A stretch of 64,000 bases of DNA. Origin: Ascaphus truei. Its lineage: Eukaryota > Chordata > Amphibia > Anura > Ascaphidae. This document shows positions 55,102 through 64,000 of the stretch, one piece after another; position 1 is the stretch's first letter; each line of letters opens with the position of its first letter. The notes under the pieces are model-generated. The model was not told where the DNA came from, ran no database searches, and saw nothing but the letters and a program-made list of their open reading frames with translations. The position numbers and the translations under genes are program-made. Location: NCBI GenBank assembly GCA_036426205.1, contig WSYH01001249.1, positions 68,553 to 132,552 of the forward strand, written 5' to 3'.

Positions 55102-57453
55102 CTCTCCCCCTGGTGGAAAATCCAACGTCCTCGCTTGGAGAACGCCATACCCTGACATAAGGTTACACAATAAAATACGGCATGTCATATTTGTTACAAT
55201 TATCAGGTCGACTTTACACCTCAGATTACATAGTACATCACACTCAATAATACCCGAGACTGGCTGAGACCATTTGTGGGGTGCCCCTACCAGATCAGAT
55301 GGGGGTACCTCACTTTTGCGTCCGTGAGCCTCCCCCAGAAAAATTTCTTGGAGAGCACACTCTAAGGCGACAGTTTCTGGCTCTTCGCTACTTCCTCCCC
55401 CTGGTGGAAGGAGTAGCCCAGTGTCTCTGAAGCAGACCTTTACCCGGTTATCCGCGGCAGGGATGCGGTAGACCAGGAGGCCAGGACCTTTCCCGCGGTC
55501 CACCACCTGGCGAATGGCACGCTCCTTTTTGGGCGTAAAGGAGGCCAGTCTCCCTGGATCGTCCTTTACACAGTCCTTGTCCCTACGGACTTGCGAGGCT
55601 TCCACTGAGAAGCAAGCACTGGGAAATGTCTCGGTTTCACCTGGCAGGGGGGAAAATGTAGACACCTTACCCCTGCGGTGAATCACGGTGGCCAACAGGT
55701 CCTCGGGGACGCTGTCAGTTCCCACCTTGGTGGTATCGGGACCTGCCCCTGGCACTTCTGGGGCAGTCCACTTACGCTCTGAAAACTCGGGAGCGTTGGA
55801 TCCCAGTCCTGGGACCACTTGTGTCGGAGCACACGGGCTCACACTCCGCTCAGGAACCATAGCTTTGGCCTTCTTCACGGCCACCTCCATCGGAGTCTGT
55901 GAGGAACAAGGGGGTTCCTTACCACTCGGCTGGCTGACGATGGGCTTCCCTTCTTCCGGAAGGATCGGCGGTAGACACTGGTCCACTCTCTCCTCTGGAC
56001 AGCTACCTTCTAGTGAGGACACCTCCGCCAGGACGCGATGCAGAGGGGAACCCTTCACCCGGGCGACCAGACTTAAGGAGCCATCGTGCTCCGCGGTCAC
56101 CTGGAGGCTCACCCCCGACACCCCTGGGGCAGTCGACTCACCCTTGTCGGCGTTAGGTACTGGTCCCACGCCTAGGACCGAGGGTACCTCTGTATTAGGT
56201 CTGACTGACCATCGTAGGGCACACGGGCCCACAGCAGGGTCCGCAACATCGGAAGACACCTCTTCCAGGGTACACGGACCCACAGCAGACTCTATATCCT
56301 CTGCATTACCGCTGGGGTGGTTCGCCGGTAGGCGCATCGCCACCGATGGGACTTCCACCTTTTCCCCGGAAGATATCATGACAGTATCCTCCGCAAGGTA
56401 GTCACCAGATTCTTCTGAAATGCAGCCAGTGGTTGTGGGTACGAAGCTGGCGTGCTCCGGTACCTCCACTGCAGCCGCGCTCTTCTCCGCCAAGGGTTCA
56501 CTTAGCTCCTTAGCTGACTCTGTAGGCTGGGGTACAATAGGCATCAAGAAAATTGCACCGCAACAATCACATCTGGGCTCCCACGCCAGTGCTCCCCTAG
56601 AACAGTCACAGGTGGGGCTAAAGCACTGTGTACACGGCTCCCCATCTACCTCGGTGATCCTGAAGTCTAGTGGCACTTGGGACATGACGGCTCCCTCCTC
56701 ATAGGCTTCTTGCAAGCAGGGGCACAGTAGCATAAGGAGATCTATTCCTGGCGCTCGCCAGGGCACATACACATTAGGGTGTATCCCCTGACAGTCTATC
56801 TCATCCTCATCATAGAACAGAGAGTCTATCTCATCCTCATCCTTAGAGATCAGAGTGTCTATCACAGCGTCCACGTATGGTTGAAGATAACCGTGCTTGC
56901 TCCCCCTGGTGGAATCTAAAGGAAGGGCACTTTTTACAATGGATTGGTTTTCGCTCTGCCCTGAGTCACTCACATCACAGGGGAGGGGCTCTGATTTTCG
57001 CGCCAAACCCGGACAGAATGTTGCGACATCGTTCTGTGCAGGCTTGCAGTCAGCAGCATGTGCGCTCTCCTGATTTGGCGGGAGACGCCATTTTGCTGGG
57101 TCGGCATAGACTAGGGGGTACCCTTCTGAGGGGCCCCCGGGCATGAACAGTGCGGACGGTGCCTCTGCCAGGCATATATCCTCAGTGTGAGTCACTACAA
57201 ACAAAATGGTTTTCCATGTGGACGTGGGATCTTGTTCCTCCTCTAAGACACATGCCCACGGCCACCCAGGAATTTTACACATACCCTCCCGGACCTTCAT
57301 TGCGGGTATACTAGCGGGAATGCCTCCTACCGCCACTACCTGGCCAGGTTCCATATACTGCCGCAAAGCCCAGGCAAGGACCTCGTCTCCGGACTTTACA
57401 AACATAGCGACAAAAATAGGAACGGGACAATTTAGAAAAAATGGACAGGGCAC
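54406..57453 (-). CDS. long ORF of nested LTR element, possibly gag-like
   Basis: One uninterrupted frame of 1015 codons; the first about 784 codons lie in the internal region and the rest runs into the 3' LTR. The N terminus has a compact domain (EPGQVVAVGGIPASIPAMKV, CKIPGWPWACVLEEEQDP, TWKTILFVVTH) that reminds me of the N-terminal RRM-like part of Gypsy/PNMA-type gag proteins. A Cys cluster follows (CTQCFSPTCDCSRG ... RCDCCGAIF, about residues 285-320), then a long Pro/Glu/Ser/Val-rich region. A second conserved-looking patch is VKVCFRDTGLLLPPGGG near residue 680. No protease, RT, RNase H or integrase motif occurs. The frame being open over 1015 codons argues for recent constraint. Assignment to gag is tentative. 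Confidence 0.5.
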   Translation of the reverse strand: MPCPFFLNCPVPIFVAMFVKSGDEVLAWALRQYMEPGQVVAVGGIPASIPAMKVREGMCKIPGWPWACVLEEEQDPTSTWKTILFVVTHTEDICLAEAPSALFMPGGPSEGYPLVYADPAKWRLPPNQESAHAADCKPAQNDVATFCPGLARKSEPLPCDVSDSGQSENQSIVKSALPLDSTRGSKHGYLQPYVDAVIDTLISKDEDEIDSLFYDEDEIDCQGIHPNVYVPWRAPGIDLLMLLCPCLQEAYEEGAVMSQVPLDFRITEVDGEPCTQCFSPTCDCSRGALAWEPRCDCCGAIFLMPIVPQPTESAKELSEPLAEKSAAAVEVPEHASFVPTTTGCISEESGDYLAEDTVMISSGEKVEVPSVAMRLPANHPSGNAEDIESAVGPCTLEEVSSDVADPAVGPCALRWSVRPNTEVPSVLGVGPVPNADKGESTAPGVSGVSLQVTAEHDGSLSLVARVKGSPLHRVLAEVSSLEGSCPEERVDQCLPPILPEEGKPIVSQPSGKEPPCSSQTPMEVAVKKAKAMVPERSVSPCAPTQVVPGLGSNAPEFSERKWTAPEVPGAGPDTTKVGTDSVPEDLLATVIHRRGKVSTFSPLPGETETFPSACFSVEASQVRRDKDCVKDDPGRLASFTPKKERAIRQVVDRGKGPGLLVYRIPAADNRVKVCFRDTGLLLPPGGGSSEEPETVALECALQEIFLGEAHGRKSEVPPSDLVGAPHKWSQPVSGIIECDVLCNLRCKVDLIIVTNMTCRILLCNLMSGYGVLQARTLDFPPGGECSHVSPALPHPPHLNADRGGRCVQWRLRSAVAGERAVRSRLGGCRGSVRPVAKAARASQGSRRSRSRADRAPPCCAGSRMRSESPAAQLARACAGRLREAGKSRASVRIVRGRLRLPQIACAGAGTAQEGLRRPLGVSVGRGEERTRPQCYSKCPGTTIPMRHSEAGTRCFLGANRVVGLPWRENRYISRALVSQLEQRSRRGRKDAGSECNSCIQIGTLTLQVGPNSPPG

Positions 57454-57462
57454 CCCAGGTGT

Positions 57463-57480
57463 ATCTCAGCAGCGCCTCCA
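57463..57480 (-). promoter_or_regulatory. candidate primer binding site
   Basis: On the minus strand, two bases after the 5' LTR end (…CCGTTACA), TGGAGGCGCTGCTGAGAT starts with TGG as primer sites do. I cannot match it to a particular tRNA. A similar cagcgcctcca word also occurs inside the LTRs. Confidence 0.45.
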
Positions 57481-57482
57481 AA

Positions 57483-59184
57483 TGTAACGGGTATTCCACC
57501 CCACCCAATCTCATATATAGTGTGGGTGAGTAGAACATGCAGTGTTACCGGTGTGGTGCGTATACCTTGGCTCACAGGAGGTCTGAGCCTCCGCTAATGA
57601 GAGCCTGGGGTGAATCTCTGGAACGGATCTTCTTTCAGCGCCTCCACCTATGTAGGATTCTAGGGAAATGTAGAATGACCCTAACATAGGAACCTACTCA
57701 GAAACCAGATACACCAGATTAGGGATAACAGGTTTACTGAATGAACAAACACTAATAAGGACAACTATTACATCATCTCTGTACCATCACAACAGTATAA
57801 CATCCCCCCCGGTGCCCACAGCCCAACCCTTGTCCCGTGGTCAGCGCTGCCACTATGTGTTAATAGAATGTTAGATCTTTGGTGCACTTGTAGAGTACCT
57901 GCCGAGTGCTCCTGCACTCGGGCCTGCAACTACTTCTAAAGGATCTGTCGACCGGATCCCGTCTGATCCGGTGCTGTGAATCTTTGCTGGGGTCGCCAGG
58001 GTGATCCCACCCGGGAGATAGTCTTTATCTTTGAACACCGACTTGATCCTACGTTCGCCTTAGGGAACGCAGCATCCGCTGATCCCTATCTAACCTTGGC
58101 ACTACATGACAGAGTCCCTAACCTAGGGCCGTCCCTGATGTACGCAACCTGAGGTGACTTGGGGAAACTTCTAGGCTGCCGGTTAATAACTGCCCCACCC
58201 TTATTACACAAGTCCAATCCTCCCTAACACTAGCTCCTACTCATAATCCTAACACTAACCCGCCTGCAGCTGACACACAGCTCTCAGTCAGCCTGCAGAC
58301 ACTAACACACGCTGCACACACACTGCCATCAGTAACACGCAGCGTCAACATGCAACCATCATACAAGCAACCTGGAACCCGCAGCAAACACACTGCTCGC
58401 ACGCTGTGCCTATTTGCCAGTGCGCACAGCAATACCCGCTGTGGCACTGCCAAACCTGCACCCCACACACACTAAGGGACCCCCTCTCTAGGGCCGTCCC
58501 TTATCAGTTACCCACTAACTGGTGGGGAGTTGGGGCCTACTGGAGGGTGAGGGTACCTATCGGATGCAGGAGTTGCACTCACTCCCTGCATCCTTCCTTC
58601 CCCTTCTGCTCCGCTGCTCCAACTGACTCACCAAAGCCCGGGAATGTATCTATTCTCCCTCCAGGGCAGTCTACAACCCTATTGGCTCCTAGAAAGCACC
58701 TGTGCCTGCCTCGCTATGCCTCATGGGAATTGTAGTCCCAGGGCACTTACTATACATTGGGCGGCCGCGTGCGTTCCTCCCTCTGCCTACACTAACTCTA
58801 ATGGCCGCCGCAACCCTTCCTGAGCTGTCCCTGCGCGCGCAAGCTATCTGGGGCAGCCTCAACCTTCCCTGACTATCCTCACGCTCGCGCGACTCTTCCT
58901 GCTCCGCAGAGATCGCGCATGCGCGAGCTAACTGGGCCGCGGGGACACTGGCATGCGCGAACCGGCGCAAATAGGCGGGCCATATCGCCGGCTCGGGAGC
59001 GCCGGGAGCCTGAGATGCGGCGGCGCCTTGGCAACCGGCCGCACGCTTCCCCGGCAACCCCCGAGCCGGGACCTGACCGCCTCTCCCTGCCACTGCCGAA
59101 CGGAGCCGCATTGGACGCAGCGGCCCTCCCGGATCCGGCAGTCAGGTGAGGGGGGTGCGGTAGCGCTGGGGAGACATGGCTACA
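57483..59184 (-). mobile_element. 5' LTR of the nested pol-less LTR element
   Basis: 1702 bases, the same TGTAACGGG ... GGCTACA ends as 53344-55101. It is collinear with the other LTR throughout but is shorter by 56 bases, almost entirely through scattered one- and two-base deletions. Confidence 0.9.
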
Positions 59185-59207
59185 TACCTCTGCACACATC
59201 CCTTACA

Positions 59208-60130
59208 AGGTGCTTGGGTAGCTTTTATTGTTGCATTTTTTTTGGTACTGTTGTTGTTTGGTGCCGTCCGGTTTGGTAGGGGGGGAGGGGGTTAACCCCT
59301 TGGTTATTATAGCGGTTACTAATCGCTAAGGTGATTAAAGGGTGCAGGGCCATTAGTTTGTTTTTTGATTGTACTGTTGCTGCCCTTGGAGGGCATGGAC
59401 ATTGAGGATGGTGATGAGGACGGCCTTCATCCTGGCTGGGGTAAATATAAGTTTTATTTACTCTATGCTGTCTGGATAATGTTTTATTTTGAATGGGCAA
59501 AGAGCTATAATCCAGATCTGGATAATAGTAATTTTGCCCATTACTGTACTGTATGTGTTGGGGGGGTGGGGAGGGGGCAGGGAGGTTGTTGGGGGTAGAG
59601 GAGATATGTAGTAGGATTTTTGTGTTTTTTTAATGTTTAGTGGGGGTAGAGGGATTGGGTGAAGGGGGTAGTTGCCCCAAAGGTGGGTGGTTCCCATCGC
59701 TATGATAGTGAAGGGGTAACCACTCCCCAAACCTTCCCGGCAGGCCTAACCACCCACTCTTGGGCAACTACCCCCTTCCTCCACCTTCCCTGCCCCCAAT
59801 AAACAAGCTATTCAGGTTTAACCCCTTAATTGCCTTAGCAGCTAGCTAATAAGGTAATGAAGCTGTTTTTATTCAAATTTGAATACTAGTGTGCGTGAGC
59901 AAGGGGTCTCTGGAGCAGAACCACAATTATTTCAGGTCTGGGGACCCCCTGCTTCCCGAGATACATGCCCCGGTATGGGGTGCCATAATCTCATATGCAT
60001 TTAAATCTCCCAGTTACGTGACACGGGATATTTAAACAATGCACGGGGATACCGGCATCCCATACGTGAAATCAATGCGGTTCTGCTCCGGAGACCCCCT
60101 GCTCCCGCACACAAGTATAAAAAATGCAAT
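59208..60130 (+). repeat. composite repeat: right-hand copy
   Basis: Directly continues the minisatellite unit interrupted at 52815. It contains hairpin modules at 59291-59342 and 59818-59872, an acidic exon-like segment at 59395-59439, a palindrome around aatgggcaaagagctataat ... attttgcccatt, and a ccccctgc inverted repeat (59890-59922 with 60075-60113). Confidence 0.6.
59395..59439 (+). other. composite repeat: acidic exon-like segment (MDIEDGDEDGLHPGW frame)
   Basis: ATG at 59395 opens M-D-I-E-D-G-D-E-D-G-L-H-P-G-W and runs to GG|GTAAATATAA. It is the best-preserved member of this segment family; compare 15061-15105. If joined by splicing to a Gly/Pro segment such as 9171, the phase fits and an open frame results, but no acceptor copy is visible downstream within this unit. 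Confidence 0.42.
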
Positions 60131-60517
60131 AAGAACAGTGAGATCGCCTGTGAGGGCTGTGCCGGGAGAGGCATCTCTCTCTGTGCAGCTCTGCGGCCAT
60201 ATCGTACGGGGGAGAACTTAGAAAAAGATGACATGACTTTTCTGCTACGCCAAACGGTTTTGGCATTTTCCTGCCTTACGGTTTGAGAGGGTTTCAAATT
60301 CTTTCTGAATACCGTGATAACACAAATGACAGCCCGTTTGGTGGAAACTTGCCACATCGTTCGAGAGAGCACCAAAGTTATCGAAGCTACTAGAATAGCC
60401 TCCCTAGACATAGTATACTAAAGGAATGGGCACAGGTTAATTTTTTAACCTACCCAGAATATTTCTTGCAAGTGGTTATACAAGATGGCGTCAGAAAATA
60501 TCTTGTATTATCTAGAG
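60131..60517. other. unassigned stretch
   Basis: No supported gene. The minus-strand frame at 60001-60411 has no recognisable domains. Confidence 0.45.
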
Positions 60518-60686
60518 CAGGAGTGACCAACTCCAGTCCTCAAGGGCCACAACAGGTCAGGTTTCAGGATATACCTGCTTAAGCAAACAGGGCTCAGTCA
60601 ATGACTGAGTCTAATGTGCTGAAGTAGGGATATCCTGAAAACCTGACCTGTTGGGGGCCCTTGAGGACTGGAGTTGACCACATCTG
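60518..60686. mobile_element. palindromic MITE, hAT-like (copy 1)
   Basis: CAGGAGTGACCAACTCCAGT ... ACTGGAGTTGACCACATCTG with an inner ggatatcctgaaaacctg against caggtttcaggatatacctg. Same family as 61604-61794. A clear target duplication is not seen here. Confidence 0.75.
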
Positions 60687-61603
60687 CTCTCGAAAAATTG
60701 AATGCAAAAGTATTACAGTGCAATTCCGATAGTCCGGCACCATTGGGACTTGAGTGGTGCCGGATTATTGGGCGGACTAAAATAATATCTTTTACCACTC
60801 CGGTGAAATTGTCTGTGACGGGGATTGAAACCGAAAGCCGATGCAGCTCAAATTTCCCAGCTGTGCTCACACAGGGTACTCGGATGTCCCAGCTGTGCTC
60901 ATATGATGCATGACACAGGGTTACCCCTCCCCCTGTTCTCCAGGTATTTAAAAAAATTCTGTGCCAGTTTTGCCACCCTAGAAAAACTACAAATATGATC
61001 GTCGGACTACAACCGCAGACTACAACCACCACCATGTAATTTCCTGATGAAATAGCTTGTCTATTGGGCACCGGGCACTGACCCCGCTACAATTTGATGT
61101 CCGACAGGCACGTACTTAGCCCGATGTCGGAGTGAGGGGCCCGGGAGTTCTCAAAGTTTCAGGCAGACCAGAATGCAAAGTGAGTGAGTGCGAAAGAGTG
61201 AGCCATCAGATGCTGGACTATCGGAGTTCTGGACTGTATGACAGCGGACTATGGGAGTTGAACTGTACTTTGGTTAGCTTACAGTATTTTTGAGTCACAT
61301 CGTACAGTATCAGAGCTGTATTGTGATCTGACTGTGTAAAATAATTACCAGTATCTGTCCTAGTAATGGGAAAACGCATAATATTCTTTGCAGTCTGTCT
61401 CTTTTTTAGCAAACTTGTAATCCTATAGATCTCCTCAGACATACGCCTGCATTTTTTTTTCATTTTGGGGATGGGGAAAAAAGTGGCTGCTATAACCTCC
61501 TAATGGTAATAGTGATTTTGCTGCCTTATAAATCGGGGGTCTGTGTATCGGCGCAAAAGTGGTGCAATTCTGAGGCAAAATATCTGCACCATATGTATTA
61601 AAG
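60687..61603. other. non-coding stretch
   Basis: No gene seen. The segment 60720-61270 contains recurring tccggactatcggag/ggactac words (ccgatagtccggc at 60727, ggactatcggagttctggac at 61215), an imperfect inverted pair that may be the ends of an unassigned element. Confidence 0.4.
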
Positions 61604-61794
61604 CAGTGGTGTCTTCAAGACTGGTCTCCAGTCCTCAAGTGCAACCAACAGGTCAGGTTTTCAGATATCCCTGCTTCACCACAGGTGACTTAATCAGTTG
61701 CTGAGTCGAAGACTGCACCACTTGTGCTGAAGCAGGGATATCCTGAAAACCTGGGCTGTTGGTGGCCCTTTAGGACTGGAATTGGACACCCCTG
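61604..61794. mobile_element. palindromic MITE, hAT-like (copy 2), with target duplication
   Basis: 191 bases from CAGTGGTGTCTTCAAGACTGG to GGACTGGAATTGGACACCCCTG. The flanks TATTAAAG (61596-61603 and 61795-61802) are a perfect 8-bp duplication. Nearly the whole length is self-complementary (agatatccctgcttcacc against gctgaagcagggatatcctg). Confidence 0.9.
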
Positions 61795-62339
61795 TATTAA
61801 AGGAAACATATTGAAATCATTATTATTTTCTTTGGTTCAATTCTGAGGTGTATAATTGCTCCAGATGTTTCCCTTTTGACTTGCTACAGAGAACCCAATA
61901 TACCTGCAGTATAACTTCTAGTGAGCCATGCATACATACATAAGCAAACAAACAAATACATATGCTGTATTTGAACAATTGTAGAATTACTATTGCTAAA
62001 AACTGTTAGAAGTGAGACAGGATTGGTTTGGGAAAATATTACAAATTGAAACCTTAATGTTTTGCTATAATTGGTTGTAAATGTGTTAAAATGTATTCCC
62101 AGGTTAAATTGCACATGTAGGTTAACCTAGGACTGATCTAATTAAAGTAGGATTATGGGATTAGTCTGAACTACATTGTTAGTACTTTACAAAAAGGATT
62201 TGGACACAAAGCATTTGGTGAAAATATATTTGTTTTGAAAAAAGAGGCAGATCCCAGGATTGCTGCAAGGTATCCATGAATTAAGTTTATTGATCATCTC
62301 ACGTTGGGGAGGAATACTCTTAATGAGTAATCTTTACTA

Positions 62340-62720
62340 GAGATGGGCGGATGTATCAACATTTGGACACTTTATTCACAGTTTTTTATGTGGCGGCCGT
62401 TTGGACGTTAAAAATTCAGAAAAATGATCATGAAACTGCCATCATTTTCCCTTTGCACAAATACTGTGACATTCGATTCGCCCAGAAGTTTCAGACCCGG
62501 GAATATGGAGAGAGAGCAAAACCCATATTTCAGGGTCTGCTGGGTGAATCGAATGTCACAACATCTCCAAACGAATGTACAGTGCCAGCCATTGGTATTG
62601 CATACACACGAAGGTTGGCACGCATCACTTTTTAAACCCAAGCCGTGGATATCCACGGCTGCGAAGAAGTGCCATATTCGCAGCGAATTCGAATGTCAGC
62701 AAAAGATTGTAGTTCGGTGC
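62340..62720. mobile_element. possible inverted-repeat element
   Basis: Inner inverted repeat GTGACATTCGATTCGCCCAG (62466-62485) against CTGCTGGGTGAATCGAATGTCAC (62537-62559), with further gggaatat/atatt words between. The start ctagagatgggcgg resembles common vertebrate DNA-element termini. Ends and superfamily are uncertain. Confidence 0.45.
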
Positions 62721-63245
62721 TGGAAAGTGGTGTAAAGCAAAAGAGCCATAGTTTAGATTAGGAATATAGAGTAGCTATGTGTAATGTATGCCCTTGTTAA
62801 AGTACTTTATTATGGCCAACAGATTGCACTCGTTTTTCTGTTGTCTGGTTAAGGTTTGTTGTAGTTGGGGGAGTGTCATGGCACAAGGGGTGATTGTTGG
62901 TATTTCATGGGGAACACGTTTCTTTGGTTTATGCTGTATATGCAGTTGTACTTGTACGAGTCTGCTGTATGTTAGTTGTTTGCCAAACTATCCTGGTTAT
63001 TGTACCTATTACAGTAAACTTGAGTCCAGCAGTTGTTTCACTTTTTGCAGTGGCAAACAAGGCCCCTAATGAAGTCCCTTTGTAATGAATACCACAGTGG
63101 TACAAGGTGTAACCAGTCTTTCAGTGGGTAAAATACGCTTCTATATAGATTTATTTTGCGCTGTGCTGCCACAAAGGTATTCCTGAAATCACAAAATATC
63201 CATTGAGTTGTTGATTTGGAATGAGACATATGTAACATAGACTTA
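62721..63245. other. non-coding stretch
   Basis: Frames at 62788-63085 are Val/Cys-rich and unrecognised; no splice or promoter signals support them. Confidence 0.4.
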
Positions 63246-63738
63246 GGGCCTCATGCAGTAAGCGACGATTATGTGAAATCGGCAAGCTTATCGATTAGTC
63301 ATGTTATTGGCGTTTTTCCCTCTCCGTATGCAGTAAGTGCCGAATACATTCAAAATCAAGCCGAAAACAAATCCGCCCACTCTCACGATGATGAGCCGAT
63401 CACACACAGGTGTATCGGCGTGCGTGGCGGGGTGCTGTTAGGTTGCACAATCACAAATCTTGCTGAATCAGGCGAAACAAGCATGTTTTTGATTGCGCGC
63501 CATATTTAAAGGCAACGTGTACTGCTAATCATTCTCTGTGTTGTTGGGAGTGAGAGAGAGAGAGAGACGCACAGAGCTGGACTATTGAAGATTTGCATAT
63601 TGACTGAGAGACTTGTTGTGTATTGGGTGAGCTTTGTCCTTTGTTGTTTTGTTTACATCTTTGTCTTGTTTTATATGTGGAAGTGGGTCGTGTGATTGCC
63701 TGTACATTTCTTGTCTGTTTTTTGTGAGTGCTGGAAGT
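63246..63738 (+). mobile_element. DNA-transposon-like 5' end with promoter
   Basis: Begins after TTA with GGGCCTCATGCAGTAAGCG. A subterminal tatgcagtaagtgccgaa repeats the start in direct orientation. A TATA-like ATATTTAAAGG (63501-63511) precedes a GA-rich leader and the ORF at 63739. TTA plus GG ends suggest a PIF/Harbinger-type element, but no transposase motif is inside the window. Confidence 0.4.
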
Positions 63739-64000
63739 ATGCCCGCAAAGCGTGGGAAGAGTGATGCTGGTGGGAGTGGGAGTGCTACTCGTGGGAGTAC
63801 GCGTCGGAGTGAACGTACTGTTCAGGGGAGTGATGTTGCTGGTGCACCGAGTGGTGTTGCTGGGAGTGGGAGTGCTGTTGCTGGGAGTGGGAGTGCTGTT
63901 GCTGGGAGTGGGAGTGCTGGTGCTGCGAGTGTTGTTGCTGGGAGTGGGAGTGCTGTTGTTGGGAGTGGGAGTGCTGTTGTTGGGAGTGGGAGTGCTGTTG
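63739..64000 (+). CDS. N-terminal part of a G-S-G-S-A repeat protein, cut by window end
   Basis: ATG at 63739 opens a frame that is still open at the last base (87 codons). It begins MPAKRGKSDAGGSGSATRG, contains a basic stretch STRRSERTVQ and then at least five heptad-to-octad repeats of (V/A)-A/V-G-S-G-S-A encoded by a 24-base DNA unit (gctgggagtgggagtgctgtt). The basic N terminus suggests a nuclear DNA-binding or DNA-transposon accessory protein, but no domain is recognisable before the edge. The start follows a TATA-like box by about 230 bases. The DNA-level regularity of the repeat also permits a plain minisatellite. Confidence 0.5.
   Translation, partial: MPAKRGKSDAGGSGSATRGSTRRSERTVQGSDVAGAPSGVAGSGSAVAGSGSAVAGSGSAGAASVVAGSGSAVVGSGSAVVGSGSAV

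Larger units (their letters stand above)
52816..59207. mobile_element. solo LTR (interrupted), target duplication AGGTG
   Basis: The outer LTR runs 52816-53343 and 59189-59207, beginning TGTAACAGGGAC and ending CATCCCTTACA. AGGTG flanks it at 52811-52815 and 59208-59212. An AATAAA (ctcaataaagcc, near 53290) suggests plus orientation. Net length is about 547 bases. A later LTR element sits inside it with its own duplication, TACC. Confidence 0.85.

Noticed and set aside
55688..57487. Plus-strand frames of 89-237 codons opposite the 1015-codon ORF
   Set aside because: They are shorter, have no start context or domain, and are antisense to a longer frame in an element whose polypurine tract and primer site fix the minus orientation.
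35064..64000. Search for the first exon of pde6a on the minus strand
   Set aside because: No frame resembling the N-terminal region before the GAF-A end was found; it probably lies beyond the window or is hidden by my limited reading.

Overview
This is a eukaryotic, almost certainly amphibian (probably frog) genomic window. It is dominated by transposable elements and carries a small piece of one host gene. The evidence is: vertebrate exons with GT/AG boundaries; a Penelope, CR1, L2, L1, Ty3/Gypsy and hAT repertoire typical of frogs; and many micro- and minisatellites. I see no bacterial features.

Host gene: three minus-strand exons (34911-35063, 30966-31055, 27218-27358; 51, 30 and 47 codons, all phase 0) encode consecutive parts of the GAF region of the rod photoreceptor phosphodiesterase catalytic subunit, best fit pde6a. 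The first exon would lie right of 35063 and later exons left of 27218. I could not find them here, so the introns are large and filled with repeats (a TIR element at 29 kb, hAT pieces, an L2 at 36-39 kb).

Left part (0-27 kb): an uninterrupted Penelope-like element (PLE) open frame with reverse transcriptase and GIY-YIG nuclease (1.4-5 kb); a solo LTR (6.1-6.8 kb); a decayed Ty3/Gypsy chromovirus (10-13.3 kb); a composite repeat with exon-like segments, a TATA box and recurring palindromes (9.1-10 and 13.3-17 kb); a Gmr1-like Gypsy element with gag then integrase, a leucine-tRNA primer site and an LTR (17-20.2 kb); a CR1 LINE split by a second, 5'-truncated PLE that leaves a 12-bp target duplication (20.2-24.1 kb); and a block of four different satellites ending in a PLE tail (25.1-27 kb).

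Right part (36-64 kb): a decayed L2; an L1 spanning 40.1-47.3 kb whose two ORFs are broken by only a few transition-type stops plus 3' damage; a stand-alone PLE tail; a 1.8-kb inverted repeat carrying the exon-like segments (50.1-51.9 kb); a solo LTR (target duplication AGGTG) into which a second LTR element inserted (target duplication TACC), the latter having 1.7-kb LTRs and one 1015-codon frame but no pol; more composite repeat; two related MITEs; and at the right edge a DNA-transposon-like 5' end with an open frame of tandem G-S-G-S-A repeats that runs off the window.

The most interesting signals are: (1) three PLE tails that fold as hammerhead ribozymes with all stems supported by compensatory changes, but with the core C3-G8 pair replaced by U3-A8; (2) the composite repeat family, which looks like short, promoter-bearing, spliced gene units; and (3) the pol-less LTR element with a long unfamiliar ORF.
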